The position numbers were made by a program, and so were the translations under genes. Positions 10,100-22,200 of a stretch of 64,000 bases of DNA are shown here, in pieces. The notes under the pieces were generated by a model. That model worked only from the letters and a program-made list of their open reading frames with translations. It made no database searches and was not told the origin of the DNA. This stretch comes from Chrysemys picta bellii. Its lineage: Eukaryota; Chordata; Testudines; Emydidae. The stretch spans positions 90,220,264 through 90,284,263 of the forward strand of contig NC_088797.1 in assembly GCF_011386835.1 (NCBI RefSeq). Reading direction: 5' to 3'. How positions within the stretch are numbered: the stretch's first letter is position 1; each line of letters opens with the position of its first letter.

Positions 10100-12379
10100 G
10101 ATACTATAGTGATAAACATGGTATAAGGACTTATATAGAATAGAATAGAAGGCAGATCTGCTCCTAAATTGTGGAAAAATGACATGGAGTCTCATGTTTG
10201 CTGCCTCAATTACATCCATATCAAATTTTAGGAAAAGGTCACTTTTTTACTTGCCAGCCTACAGACTCAGCCTGGGATTTGGAAGTCCAGCTGTATTTCA
10301 TCAACACTCCTGCAGAAGATTCTTCAGAGAAAATTCTGCCTTTACTTATTCCTGTGCAGCTGTTTTCAACCAGCTTCGGTAGGTATAACTGGGATGAGTT
10401 TTGCTCTGCAGCAGAAACATAGTTAACTGTTCTGTTGATGATGCATGAGCTAGCGTAGAATCCAGCTGTTCTTCTTAACGTTGTGCTAGCTCTGCAGTAA
10501 GAGCAGTAAAACACAGAAAAATATTTTTTTTATTTTCACCAGCATACGCAGATGAGACACCAAACTCCCACAGATCATCTGATTAAGATGATGTCACTTT
10601 TACACAGTCACTATTCAGAGAATATTGCCCAAAATATCATACAGAAATGAACAAACAGTGGTGTTTGTTTCATACCAACCCAAAGACTTGTCACTTTCTG
10701 AAATGTATGCACATTTAGCACAGAGTGAGCTCTTTTATAATCCCTTCCCTTTCTTTTGGGCTTCTCAAATCTCCTCTCCACCACCTGCAATATGACATTC
10801 TGCATGAACCATTGTTGAAACTTTTTTCTTTTAACCTTTATTTGTACAATAGTAAGATTTGAACAGAAATATCCCCTTTTGAAATAATTTGTTCTATGTC
10901 CACAGTCTTGGGTTTTTTTTCCCCTCCAAGGTGAAAAGTGAGAGAACAGAATACTTCTAATGGGTTTTTTTGGAGGAGGGCATAAAAGAGTAGTCCTGAT
11001 TGTGTCTTATTTTAATTATTTAAATGGCTAACCCTTTTCTAATACATCTTTAAATTAATGAGTGGCTTGTTTGAAATATTTTTGATTAAATTATATTTAC
11101 TTTAGAACATTTTTAAATTTAAATTTTAAGTTTCGCTATTAAAACCTGAAAATCTTTTACGAAAAAAAAGTTTCTCCTCAAAAATTTCTATGTAGTTAAA
11201 AAGCCATTTTTGCATCAAAAATGATTTGACCAAAAATTTTCACCTCACTTCAGCCAATACTAATCATTCACAGTAAGCTGCAATAGCTCTGCTTGGCGCA
11301 GGAAGATGCCTCAGGTTTAAGAGGTGATAGCATCTTTGCTCCTTCTGTTGCTACCTCAAGAACGACTGTACTTCCCTCTTTTGCAGGGAAGCAAGACCAT
11401 AGTTGTAGACAAAACTTGGTCCAACTCTCAAATCCACTATTAGGTCTCTTGTGCTGGAAGGATCCCCAGCACTGCAGAGTGTAGACCGACTATGTGAGGT
11501 TCTGGAATCATGCCACTTTACAAATTGGAACTGCGCTGGTTCTGCTTGGCTGCCCATGATGATTTTCTCTAAAGCAAATAAAATACATTCTTAGGGAAAT
11601 ATTTTTTCCTGTAGAACTCATGAACTCAGTTTTCATTATAAGCTTGTTATGAACAGTTCTATTTGCATTTTGAGTTTGTTTTCTCTCTATACAAATATTC
11701 TCATTAAAGTATTTACATATAATGCATACTTAAAAGAAATATTTTAAACAAGTACATTTCCTTTCATGTAAATTTTTGTTAGATTACAATTTTGGAGAGC
11801 ACTGCTCAGATATTTCAGAAACAAAAGCAGTCTTTTATATGTGAGAATCAAGCATATAAAAAAAATTTACAGTGCATCTGGCATATTCCACATGGTATAG
11901 AAAATAAGTCATTATATTGCTATTTTTTAATATGAGTAAGTTGGAGAGAAGCTTTACAAGCATTCACTTAAACACATTACCTCTATTCTTCCTACCATCT
12001 GATTAGGATGTAGATGAGCAGGACCACTGAAAGGATGCAGATTTCAGATGAAGTACATCATCAATCTAGTTTCTAAAGAAAGCCTTTAGGAACACAGATG
12101 TTTATACAGAATATCCTGTTCACTGATGTAGTAAAGAGTGACACGGTGTCTGGAGTGGCTCACTACCATGAGTGCCTACTTTAGGGCAGTCACCCCAAAC
12201 TTGTGGTATGTTCTATAATTAGATTTTACCAAGCCAGGGACAAATGTCAATGCCTCGATCACTGTAATAGTCTTACTGTGGAGTCAGATAGTCTCCTTAG
12301 ATAGGATTGTGTGATAAATGGTCACTGATATAAAAAAAATCACAAATATTATTGGTTACACACAGTGTCAGGAGACCTG
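10100..12379. other. Non-coding DNA with AT-rich palindrome-like remnants
   Basis: Around 11040-11275 there are runs such as AAAAATTTTCACCTCACTTC, similar in style to 30060-30440, which may be an old dispersed repeat. Otherwise nothing identifiable. Confidence 0.5.
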
Positions 12380-13110
12380 TCACTCACCAAGCTAGATTTG
12401 CATCCCAGATCTCACATCAAAGACAATACTAGGAAAAAGAAATGAGAGTTACTGAGAGATCAAATCAGATGAAATATATGTACAGGTCAGTCATAGTCTA
12501 TAATTCCAAATGGTAGCAAAGATGTAGTAATCTGCGAGTTTCCCCCCCCAAAAAGTGTCTCAGGGGTACCTAGAATAACTCTGGGGACCTCCATCTTCTC
12601 GTTCAGTTGTTCTGCCCTGTTAGAATCCAAACAGTCCAGAGATGAACTTTTCTTTGTGTCCATATTTATAGCTTCTTCGCACAGAAAACAAGTTTACAGT
12701 TCAGCTACCCAGTGGGCTCTTTCTTTGATGACAGAGAGAGGAATACATTTAAAGTGGTTGTTCTCCAATCACCACACGCAATGAATGATCATTTGCTTTG
12801 AAATGTGCAAGAATTAGCACTTCCTGTCAAAGTTCTTCATTTTCATTACATAAGGCTGCTTTCTCCTTTGATAGGTTATTTAGTTACAGGGGTGGGTACA
12901 ATGTGAATGTTTGCTATTACATTCTAACAAGATACAGATAAGTAAACACAATGCATGCTGCTCCCATTGGTTTTCATGAAGTTTAAACACCAGATACATT
13001 CTTATCCATTTAACAATCACTTTGATCTATACTAATACACAAGTGAATTGGCCTTGGGCCTTTGCATGAGCTGGCACCTGATCTACCAGCATCACAAAGA
13101 GTTAACAGAA
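12380..13110. repeat. Diverged interspersed repeat, probably retroviral-type
   Basis: Phrases such as CATATTTATAGCTTCTTCGC, TTCATTTTCATTACATAAGG and TGGCCTTGGGCCTTTGCATG resemble a dispersed reptile repeat I recall. No ORF or clear ends are visible. Confidence 0.3.
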
Positions 13111-13754
13111 ATTTAAATGCAGAACATCTAATCTATGGATAAGCAGCACAGGCACTTTCGATACTAATAATATCTACTTAAGGAGTCAGCAAACACTCAT
13201 CTTACACATTTTGCAGGTAAGTGAGATGCTTTCAAATTGATTAAAAATGAACCCAACAACTTCAAATACAAATTTTCAAAATTATATTCTGCTATGGACT
13301 GAATTTAATTTAAAGAGCTGAACTTCAGTCATACAACTACTGATAACACTGTTGGCAATACTGTGCTACTTCTATCCTTCCTATTTCTTTTGTGTATAGC
13401 ATTATCTGTTTCTTCTTTTGTTAGTTACCTGCTCATGCAGGGTCCAGAGTGCCATAAAACTTCTTTAACATACTTATGCATGTGGCCCATAGAGCTGTGT
13501 GATATCAGCATACTGAAAGCAGTGCAGTCTGTGTCTGCTCACTAACCCTCCCAATGACTCCATATACACTTTGAAGCACAGGAAAGACAAAATGGAACAT
13601 GGTGGGACTTCACGAGTGCCCTTACTAATTGTCCAACACCATCTTTTGGGAATGCTCAATAAGCAGAGTGCCATTTACTCCTACAGGTGAGTACATAATA
13701 TCTCAAGATTATCCATGTGGAAGGTGGGTGATAGCTCTAACAATATTTGTTTGG

Positions 13755-14233
13755 GCACTGTAGTCAGCCAGCTCTCAGGCTCAGCTTGGCCATCATCCCT
13801 TTACATCTGTTGTCCCTGGGTCCCCTCCAGAACTCCATTCCTGGACAGGCTCCCTTTTCCCTGTCTACGATAAGCTCACTCCCGGGGTCCTTTCTCAGTC
13901 AAATTATCTCCAGTCCCTGCCAATGCTCCTCAGGTTTGGCTACAAGGCACTGACAGAGAGCAGACATCCAGAGCCCCTCTCAGAGCTGCAGTGTGTGTGT
14001 CCTAAACAAAGGGGAAGGGATGGCTAGTCACTGCCTTGGTCTGGGCTTCCCCAGCTACTAGTCTCCCTATCAGCCTCTCCTCTTGGGCAAACTTGCCCTC
14101 AGCCATCGTCACCTTTTAATGCTCCCCTTCTAAAAGTAGAGCATGCTCTGCAGGTGTGCCTCATTGGCACTGCCTGAGTTCAGGGACACTCATTAGGCAT
14201 ACTGTCAGTGGGATGGGGGCATGTCCCATCACA
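13755..14233 (-). mobile_element. LTR-like segment
   Basis: On - it starts TGTGATGGGACATGCCCCC with a TATA-like CATTAAAAGGTG near 14120. The compositional jump (C/T-rich on +) and TGTGATGGG start resemble the other LTRs here. The far boundary is a guess. Confidence 0.4.
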
Positions 14234-14631
14234 GGCAGCTGGAGGCTAATTCTCCACTGCCACACACTGCATTGTAGAGTGTAAAATGTTACTATTCTGA
14301 TATGATAGCATTTTATACCCACTTTGCACTAGTGTAAATGAGATAGTGGAGAATCAGATCTCTGATCTTTATATATGGGGTGGGAGGAAATCATTTACTA
14401 TTGTCACCAGTACAATCCATGTGCCATATCCAGATCTGTACCCTAGCTGACATGGATCAATTAATTTAAGAAATTGTGCAAGGTGTTTTCAAACTGAAAA
14501 TCTTTCTGGCTAAGAACAAGTGCAAATCTTCTGTGAACAGTAAATCTTTATAAATGTCATTTAATACCGAATAAAGGAAAATGTTACAGAAATTCTATTT
14601 TCCCAAAGCTTATTTTCTGTTCTTGCTTCAG

Positions 14632-14684
14632 CTGCTCAATAGACTGATGTGACCATGGAGATTCTTATGCTGCACGATCAGTTG
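14632..14684 (+). other. Candidate first coding exon (53 bp), unproven
   Basis: A pyrimidine-rich tract ending TTCTTGCTTCAG precedes 14632, and GTAAGC follows 14684, so both splice signals are present. Within it, ATG at 14655 in the context gaccATGG opens ten codons (MEILMLHDQL) that end exactly at the donor in phase 0. All three frames have stops before this ATG, so it could only be a 5' exon. No partner exon was recognised, and chance occurrence is quite possible. Confidence 0.2.
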
Positions 14685-14888
14685 GTAAGCTGTTGATAAA
14701 CTATATGGGTTAACTGAGTCTCTGTGTACTTTTAAGGCTAGATTCACAAGGGGGCACTAATCTGTTACAAAGCTGAGTGTTACAATGTCTATGTTTTAGG
14801 TGTCCTGCCAACTGGTAGAATTCACAACCCAGAGTTAGGCATCCAGGCTCCCTATACAGCACATGGGTCGGGTTAGCCGTCTTTAAAA

Positions 14889-14920
14889 AAAAAAACCAAC
14901 CAACCAACCAACCAACCAAA
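14889..14920. repeat. (CCAA)n microsatellite
   Basis: About six CCAA units follow a run of A, inside the fold-back element. Confidence 0.9.
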
Positions 14921-15170
14921 AAACGGGATTTACAGAAGCCACAAAGCTGAGCAGGAAGCTGCTTAAGCTAGACACTAGGAAATTCTGAGGGGAGAGGTGG
15001 GGTCTAAGCCCCTCTGAGCATCACCTAATTCTGGGTCAAAGGGTTCCTTCTGTGTGGGATTTATAGCTGTGAACCCTCTTTTGGAGTTAGGACCTGCCTT
15101 TGGTACCTTTCTCAAGAAAAACTCAGGAGGAAGAGCAGATGGTGGTCCTGTAACCCTTTCCTCTTCTCCA

Positions 15171-15312
15171 CACCCATTAGCTCAGTGGTTAGGGTCTTCA
15201 GGTGAGATATGAGTTCAAGTCCCTGCTCCCCATTAGGCAAAGGAAGGTTTTGAATTCAGGTCTACCACCTCCAAGGTGAGTGCCCTAAACATTGGACTAA
15301 TGGGTATAAGGG
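15171..15312. repeat. tRNA-like inverted pair
   Basis: On +, TAGCTCAGTGG (15178-15188) fits an RNA polymerase III A box and AGTTCAAGTCC (15212-15222) fits a B box with one mismatch at its first base; the spacing is that of a tRNA gene. The minus strand of 15250-15312 repeats the arrangement in more degraded form. Neither half folds into a complete tRNA by eye. Confidence 0.5.
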
Positions 15313-15678
15313 ACTACCACTACCCTTGTCTTTTGTGTCTCGTTAGTCATACTCTGATTACATCTACCAGATCCCACTCCTCAAGTGGCACAGGTGAGAG
15401 AACTCCTAGTTTGTGAATCCTGCCAGGGCTTAGGTATGAGTGAAGCATTGAGCTATTCAGTGGTGCTAGGACTTGGGCAGTTGTGGGCTTGCCCTCTGAC
15501 CTAAATGCAGGTGCGTTGCAGACTTTACCAGAAGAAACCTTAGGCCCCTATAGACTTTAAACACCTATAGGGTCAGGAGGCAACTGAGCAGTGCTTTTCT
15601 GAATGCTGGTGGTGCCAAAAATGTTGCATTTAGATGCCTAAAATGGTAGTTAGGTATCTAAGTCCCCCTTGTCAATCT

Positions 15679-17341
15679 GTATCCTAATTTCTTACCCCAA
15701 ATTCTTATGAACACCACAGTCCAAATCATATTATTGACAAGTCAGTGGTACAGTCTAGTCCTCATTTAGTTGCATTTTTCTAGTAATTACAAGTAAGAAA
15801 AATGTAGCACTTGTCTACAAATGAGCTATTCTGGAAAAACTCCAAGTGTATTTCAGAACAAAACAAACTTTTTCCTAATTATCTTAATCCACTTGAAATT
15901 CATAACTGACCTTATTCCATAATAACGTTCATGTGTAAACAAGCTCTTACTTCAAAGCTATCTTTCAGAAGAGCACAGAGCAGGATCAGCCTGATAGTAT
16001 GTCCAGTATATTGATAGGCTTGATTCCACAGCTCATTGGCCTGCTTGTTCAGCCAGCAGGGGCTGCTCAGCTCCTGGGAGAATGGCTAGCTTTGTGTCCC
16101 TCTAATATTACTCATTTGGGCTAACTGGGGAGTATTACTGATGGGCTCCAAAATTAGCTCTGTCCAATCTCTGCAGATGGAGGAAAAGCTAGTCTGGATG
16201 CTTTGATGAAGATGTAGGATCCTCTTTACTTATGCTCTGCATTATATAGAATAGGGTTGAATGTACCAACCTAGAACAAGTAGGAATCCAAAGGATTACT
16301 TGCATCTCGGCCCAGACTTGAACCTTGTTAGAGCTGGATTGATTTGGATAAGGACTCCCCTCCTTCCTAGCTTTTCAAACAGCTGTTCAGTCCTTTTAAA
16401 GTTCTTACACTTTTTTAATTTAGTTCATTCAAAGGTCTATATAAGCTACTAGCAAACTTGGGTGACGGCATTTTAAACAAATCAGCTAGAAAATAATTTA
16501 CAGCACTCCCAGCAATGTTGAATTACTGTTTAAATAAAGCAAATTAAATCCAAGACCTGATCTTTCATCAACATCCCCTCATGTGACATCTTCAACCCAG
16601 GGTTGTGTTAATCATCACTATTGCAATAACACTTGTGTTCAGCAATTAGGGCTCCTGTTTCTTTTAAAAAGATTTCAGAGCCTTAGGTTGCATTTATAAA
16701 TTGTTCTATTTAAATAGTAATTCAGAGCTGTTGGTAATTCTGAGCCCTGAGGAAGGCTGGTTTGGCTGAAACATCAGCTGCTCTGATAAATAAAATGGTT
16801 TGTTGAAGCAACAAAATAAATGAGCCTTTAAATAAAAAAATGCATCAAATTTCACACACATACAGAATTCACTAACACAAGATGTAGTGTTGGAGACACT
16901 AAGAAGGATTTAGAAAAGGACTCCTTCAGTGGGTGCATTTGAAAAGTTTCTCCAGACTTTAGATACTAGTGTTCCCTATTTTAATTACTGGGCACATGTC
17001 TGAAAGAGATAAGATATGTGACCATGCTATCTTGGCTGACATCTATGTCCGATTCTCAGATGGTGTGTCAGTCACTGATGAACTGGAAGGATCTGAGCCA
17101 CAGGGACTGCATCTACACTGAGGATTTTCTGAAATGCTCCCACCTTTGCCCTAGCAGTGTTGCAGGTCAGAGTAACTGTAGACAGCCTGGTGATAAAATA
17201 TTGGCAGCTGGTTTATGCTCGTTCTCCCATTGCTATGAGCACAGGTGGAGTTGCATGAGTGCTGAGGCACTAGTGGGAGAACTTCAGAAAATGTTGCATT
17301 GTTGGGAATTAACTCAACATTGGTGTATGGGGCTGGGGAGG
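15679..17341. other. Non-coding DNA, little recognised
   Basis: Apart from the possible retroelement tail at 16740-16830, no gene or repeat was identified. Confidence 0.5.
16740..16830 (+). repeat. Possible retroelement 3' tail
   Basis: The sequence CCTGAGGAAGGCTGGTTTGG, CTGAAACATCAGCTGCTCTG, ATAAATAAA has the CTGA(N)GA...GAAAC arrangement common in Penelope-like 3' ends. It is short and diverged, so the call is tentative. Confidence 0.35.
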
Positions 17342-17999
17342 TGACACATCCAGTGAGACTCCTCCTGCCAGCTGCCCATAAGATTACTTTGAGGGGAATC
17401 AAAGTCTCTGGATACCCAGGTGTGTTAAGCTTCCCTGTGTCTCAGCAGGCTACAGCACTGGTTCCTCCCTGGCCCTGTCTGAAACACTTCCTGGGCATGG
17501 ACGGAAATCCAGAGCCCCTCAGCCCACCTGCCTTAGGTCCCCAGAACCAGTGCTAACCCCACAAGAAACCCCAGTTACTTAAACACACCCTGTCCCACAA
17601 TCCCACCCCAGAGGGTATGACACTTCTAGGTTATAATGTAGCTCTCAGAGTGCATGTGGTATTTGTGAAGCGTAGAACGCACAAAGGATTTGCACAGGAT
17701 TCTAACACCATTGCTTTTTTACTAAATAGCCAACACACAAGAGAGGGCAGATCATTTAGAAAATAACAAACAACCTAAACACAACCACCACTAGCTCACC
17801 CTTCACTTGTGATGCTTGTGGGTTCATCTGTGTTCAGGAAGGCAGGGTTCCCAATGCCATGTCAGGCTCCTGTATGCAGCTCCTGTTAGCCTGAGCTGAT
17901 AAGAAATGGCTGGGAAAGAGCTGAGTTGTGCAGCTCCTTCCCTTTTATAACCTTCTAGTCCCCTCTGTCAGGTGTGTCTCTGTTCAACTTCAGATGACA
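17342..17999 (-). mobile_element. LTR-like segment
   Basis: On + it begins TGACACATCC and ends CAGATGACA, and on - a strong TATA box lies in GGTTATAAAAGGG (about 17940-17952), near the element's 5' side. Length (658 bp) and TG/CA ends fit a solo LTR. No target duplication was seen. Confidence 0.45.
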
Positions 18000-18020
18000 A
18001 CGCCAGGTTATCTGTTGCTT

Positions 18021-18190
18021 AGGGCTTTTCTAGATGAACAGTTAGTCATGTACACTGGGGTGTAAATCTACAGTCCACTAGTGAATTTTTGGTGTACAGT
18101 AACAGGGTCCACATGGACAGATATTGCTTGGCATGGTAGTGTGCTATAGATTTACACCTCAGTTTGTGGCACTCTGTCTAGACAAGCCCT
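18021..18190. mobile_element. Palindromic MITE (170 bp)
   Basis: The ends AGGGCTTTTCTAGA and TCTAGACAAGCCCT are inverted copies. Inner arms GGGGTGTAAATCTA and TAGATTTACACCTC also pair. The left flank is TTA and the right flank TTT, so a TWA-type duplication is only approximate. No coding sequence is present. It starts 21 bp after an LTR-like segment. Confidence 0.65.
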
Positions 18191-18321
18191 TTTTTACCTT
18201 GCCCCTGGAGTTCAGACTTTAAAATCTGGTGTTCCCCGTGCCGCACCCATTTCTCTGTTCAAGTGTGCTCTATTTGAATGGACAGTTTTAAAGTTTAATG
18301 ACCCTCTATTGTATGTAATGT

Positions 18322-18404
18322 TGTTGTAGCTGTGTCTTGTCTCTCTCTCACCAACAGAGGTTGGTCCAATAAAAGGTATTACCTCACCCACCTTGTCTCT
18401 CTAA
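18322..18404. repeat. Short retroposon-tail-like repeat
   Basis: The segment with ACCAACAGAGGTTGGTCCAA, TAAAAGGTATTACCTCACCC and ACCTTGTCTCTCTAATG resembles a dispersed reptile repeat known to me only by recall. CTTGTCTCTCT occurs at both ends. The class is not settled; a Penelope-type tail is possible. Confidence 0.4.
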
Positions 18405-18934
18405 TGACCTACTATTGTCAGTCCTGTACTACTACCCTTTAGAATCTCAATCCAGCATGGAAATAGAAGACAGTAAGAAGGCAAATATCAACCTTACACT
18501 CAAAATGGAATTTGCAGTCTGGCACAGAGATTGATCATAATCTCACACAAAATACATCAGTTGTACAGACACTGAACTTGAGTGTATGGGGCTAGTGAGG
18601 TCTCACCCCACATGAGGTTTGGACAAAAAGTACAATAATAAATGAAGCAAAACAAAGTTCAATAGTCAGATATTAAAGAACCAGAAAGTAGCATGTCTGA
18701 ACTATTTTTGGCTCTGTGAACAGCTACAAAAGGAAGGGCTGGGTATCTTAAATTGTTTTAGATTACCACAATTTCTTCCTGTTTCTGCCCCTACTCCTTG
18801 CTGTTTCATTTCTAGTTGTGGGTTACTGCCAGTTGCTTAACACCCCTAATGATAAAAATAGCTGTCATGAAATACTCTGCTTATTTGAAACATCTTCCAC
18901 TAACTGCCAGAGGACAAAAATAAATAGATGAAAT

Positions 18935-19231
18935 CAGGGGCAGCTCCAGGCACCAGTGCAGCAAGCGCGTGCCTGGGGTGGCAAGCTGCTGGGGGGAGGA
19001 GGGGGGCTGCTGGTCGCTGTGAGGGTGGCAGTCAGGCGGCTTTCGGTGGCTTGCCTGCGGGAGGTCCGCTGGTCCCGCGGTTTCGGTGGCAATTCGGTGG
19101 CGGGTACGCCGAAGCTGCGGGACCGGCAGATCACCCGCAGAAATGCCGCTGAATCCACGTGACCGCAGATCGCCCGCAGGCATGCCGCCGAAGGCCACCT
19201 TGGGGCAGCAAAAAACATAGAGCCACCCCTG
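18935..19231 (+). mobile_element. hAT-type MITE with perfect 8-bp target duplication (copy 1)
   Basis: The 297-bp insert begins CAGGGGCAGCTC and ends GAGCCACCCCTG, and is flanked on both sides by GATGAAAT (18927-18934 and 19232-19239). An 8-bp duplication with CAGGG...CCCTG ends is diagnostic of hAT elements. The interior is strongly GC-rich (GGCGGC, GGCAATTCGG, CCGCAG repeats) in an AT-rich setting. Open frames here are accidental products of GC richness. Confidence 0.88.
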
Positions 19232-19239
19232 GATGAAAT

Positions 19240-22200
19240 AATTTATTAAATCAAATAAGGTTTGACTACACCATAAACAAAAGTTAGAAAGATCTGGCTT
19301 AAAGGGAACCCATCCATCACACATGAACAAATGGGAATGCCTCCTCCTCCTCTATTTCTTTTTTTTTTCTTTGATGTCTTGATTATTGTCCATTTTTCTT
19401 TTGTGCTTACTGTTTGCAAAGCAATCCTACCTATGGCTAGTGGGCAGGTCTCATGAACTACGACTGAACCTTCTGTTTGCTAGCATTGGTCCTTTTCTGG
19501 TTGGCTGGCAAAAGAAAGTATAGAATGTCTTCCGCCTCCCTTGCTGAGACCAAGGAAATAGCATCTGATCAGGTTTCCAACAGCATAATATTAATACATT
19601 GCAGCTGTGCTATAAGATCACACTTGTAAGTCCCATATAAGCATTAATTATTTTCTGTCAAATTGCTTGTTTTCATTATGTTCTCTAGGATGAAACAAAA
19701 TAGCTGAGATTTGAAGATCACCATTACAGTTGGTTCAGAGGTAGTATTAAAGTAACAACTTTGTGCTATTAGTTGTACAACCACATGTTTTCTTATCAAT
19801 GACTGGATCACATATGTAACTAAATGATTTTCATATTGCTGTATTATTCATAATTGTTTGCACTTTGGTTAGTTCCATGACATTATTTGCTTAATTGGGG
19901 AACAAAAACAATATAATTTCACTTAGGCAAGTAACCAACTTTGCACAAATTGTACATATTTGAAATGAACTGTTAGCAAACAATCCGTTAATGTTATTAT
20001 TCTGTTGTTTTATTTTCTGAAGACATTAACTAGTTTCAAATAATGTATGGATCCAGAATTTTATGATTTGTTCACAGTTTGAGAACAAAAATCAAGGCAA
20101 TACTCAATTAATAAATTCTTCCCTTAGCTCTAATATAGGGGATGCCCAGTGGAAAAAGCATAGCTAATTAATTTATTGCATGAGTTTGTTTTGTCTTAAT
20201 ATATCTTTTAATTGATTTGCCCTGCTAGTTGTTGCACTCAGGGGGTGGAGAAAAGCAATAAACACAGATATTAAAACTTATAAAGCAATTTACACCGTGG
20301 AAGGATTAACAGATTTTCACTGTTACTGTTTAATTATCTCAGATATTTTGTTCTTTATTTCTTGTAATTGAATTGACTTAATCTGATATTTCTATTACTT
20401 AATTAGACAGAAAAGAATCTTCGAAGTGTGTTGTTGCTCAGATTGTTTTTAGGTGTTGAATTAGTGTATATTATTGCTGGCTTTAAGCTTATGTAACTGG
20501 TGGAGTTTCATGGGGCAGCATACCACTATCCTTGTCTAGATAGCACCCAGATGCCTTAAAATAATAACTTAAATAGACTATTGTGTCAGAAAACATCTTA
20601 CTGGAGGCTTGACTTGATTCTTAGGGAACTTGTTTTAGGATTTTCATGGTCCCCACATTGAGCTATGACAGATGCTAAGGTTACTAATGGCCCTCTGATG
20701 GTGTGTAGCAACGTTCAGATAAAAACAATCAACAAGAATGGAACTTAATATTGTATTGTCAAATATATCTGGATGATTATTTGTTCACTGACAGAATCCT
20801 CCTTTCCTCAATGACACAACCCAGTTCTCTGTGTCAGTTAATTTTGCTCTTTGGTAAAGAATATTCTAAGACATGTACATCTCTATTATTCTTCCCTTTA
20901 ATGCTAAAAAGGAATGCTCTACTGCTCCATTTGTGGCAGGAATAGTCAAGAGAAAGCACAGAATTCATAGAGTTCAGGTATGCATCACTGTATTTATCTA
21001 ATCTAATCTATCCCAGAGGAAGTCCAGCAGCTAGTTATCTTTTCTCCCTGTGCTTGAGCCATGGGTATGGTGAACATCAGGTGGAGGTGCTGAGGATCTT
21101 TCCTCTTTGCCCTTGAGACTACTGAAGAAAGGAGCACTGAAAGGGAAGAGTGGGTGGACCATAATGTACAGTACCTTCAAGGTACTGTACATTCGGACAG
21201 AGGCTTGAGCTAACATGCAGCTCCCATTCACACATGCAGAGTGGAAGTAGGGCCAATTCCCCTTACCCTCCTGCTTGGTGATGAGGGCTCCTGACACCGC
21301 CAGATAGAAATGCTGCTGTATAGGGCAATCAGGTGGATGATATATAAGGAAAAATTGTGCCCTCTCATGCTCACCCTAACTCTTGCCCTGGCCCAGATGG
21401 TATTCTGTATCAAAATAATACATTTGATTTAAAGTTCCATTAAAAATAAGTGGAATGAGCCACCATAAATGAGTTCAAATCTTAAAAAGAGCCCTGTGTT
21501 TCCCTGGAGCCTTGTTTCTTAAAGAGATCCAAAGTAAATCTTAATTTAACAGATTTGCCAAGGAGCTAGTCACCAGTTTTATGGGTGTTTTGCTCCACTC
21601 ATGATTGATTTAGCCTATTTCCCCTTCCTATGTATAACTAATATTGATATATAATATATTTAGTTGGTTTTGCAGAAAAAGAACAGATTTCTTTAATGGT
21701 TTAAAATGTATATTAATCTGCCCCGTCTCTTCCTGATCAGTTTACCAGCTCCATTCATCCATAAAGATCAGAAGAAAAATGAGAATGGGAATCTGCAGCA
21801 CCCCACTGAATAGATCCATAGGATAGAGAACTCCCAGTGAAGGTGCTGTCCTCCTGTACTGCAGCTGCAGTTGCAGAGTCACAGTTAATGCCTGAACTTT
21901 TATGTGAATATCCATTAGTACATCTGCCACTTTTGAGGAAGAAAATGCCATATAAAGCAACCGCTTCTCCTTTCCTACCCCCTAAGCTTCCTGAAATATG
22001 TCCCCTTTTACCCACAATCTCCCTGGGCAAGATCTGCTGGCATAGGATTCTCTATGTTCTTGGAAGCATAGGGTAGTGATCAGAGCTAGGGGTAGAAGTC
22101 AGAGTGGAAATTACTACTATATATAATTTCTACTAGAGAGGACAGTAGTTTAGGAAGGCTAACTCAGGCTTCTGTATAATCATTATTTGGAATTGTTTTG

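Larger units (their letters stand above)
14740..15678. mobile_element. 0.94-kb fold-back non-autonomous DNA transposon with tRNA-like inverted core
   Basis: The left end AGATTCACAAGGGGG matches the inverse of the right end over 14 of 15 bases. The interior contains partly mirrored segments and a CCAA microsatellite (14896-14919). At the centre (about 15171-15312) are two inverted tRNA-like halves. No transposase is encoded, and I could not find a clean target-site duplication, so the superfamily is unassigned. Confidence 0.6.

Noticed and set aside
13210..13230. GCAGGTAAGT as a splice donor
   Set aside because: A good donor match alone, without an acceptor and open frame upstream.
18881..19330. 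149-aa and other long ORFs near 19 kb
   Set aside because: They coincide with the GC-rich hAT MITE and read across its target duplications, so they are compositional.
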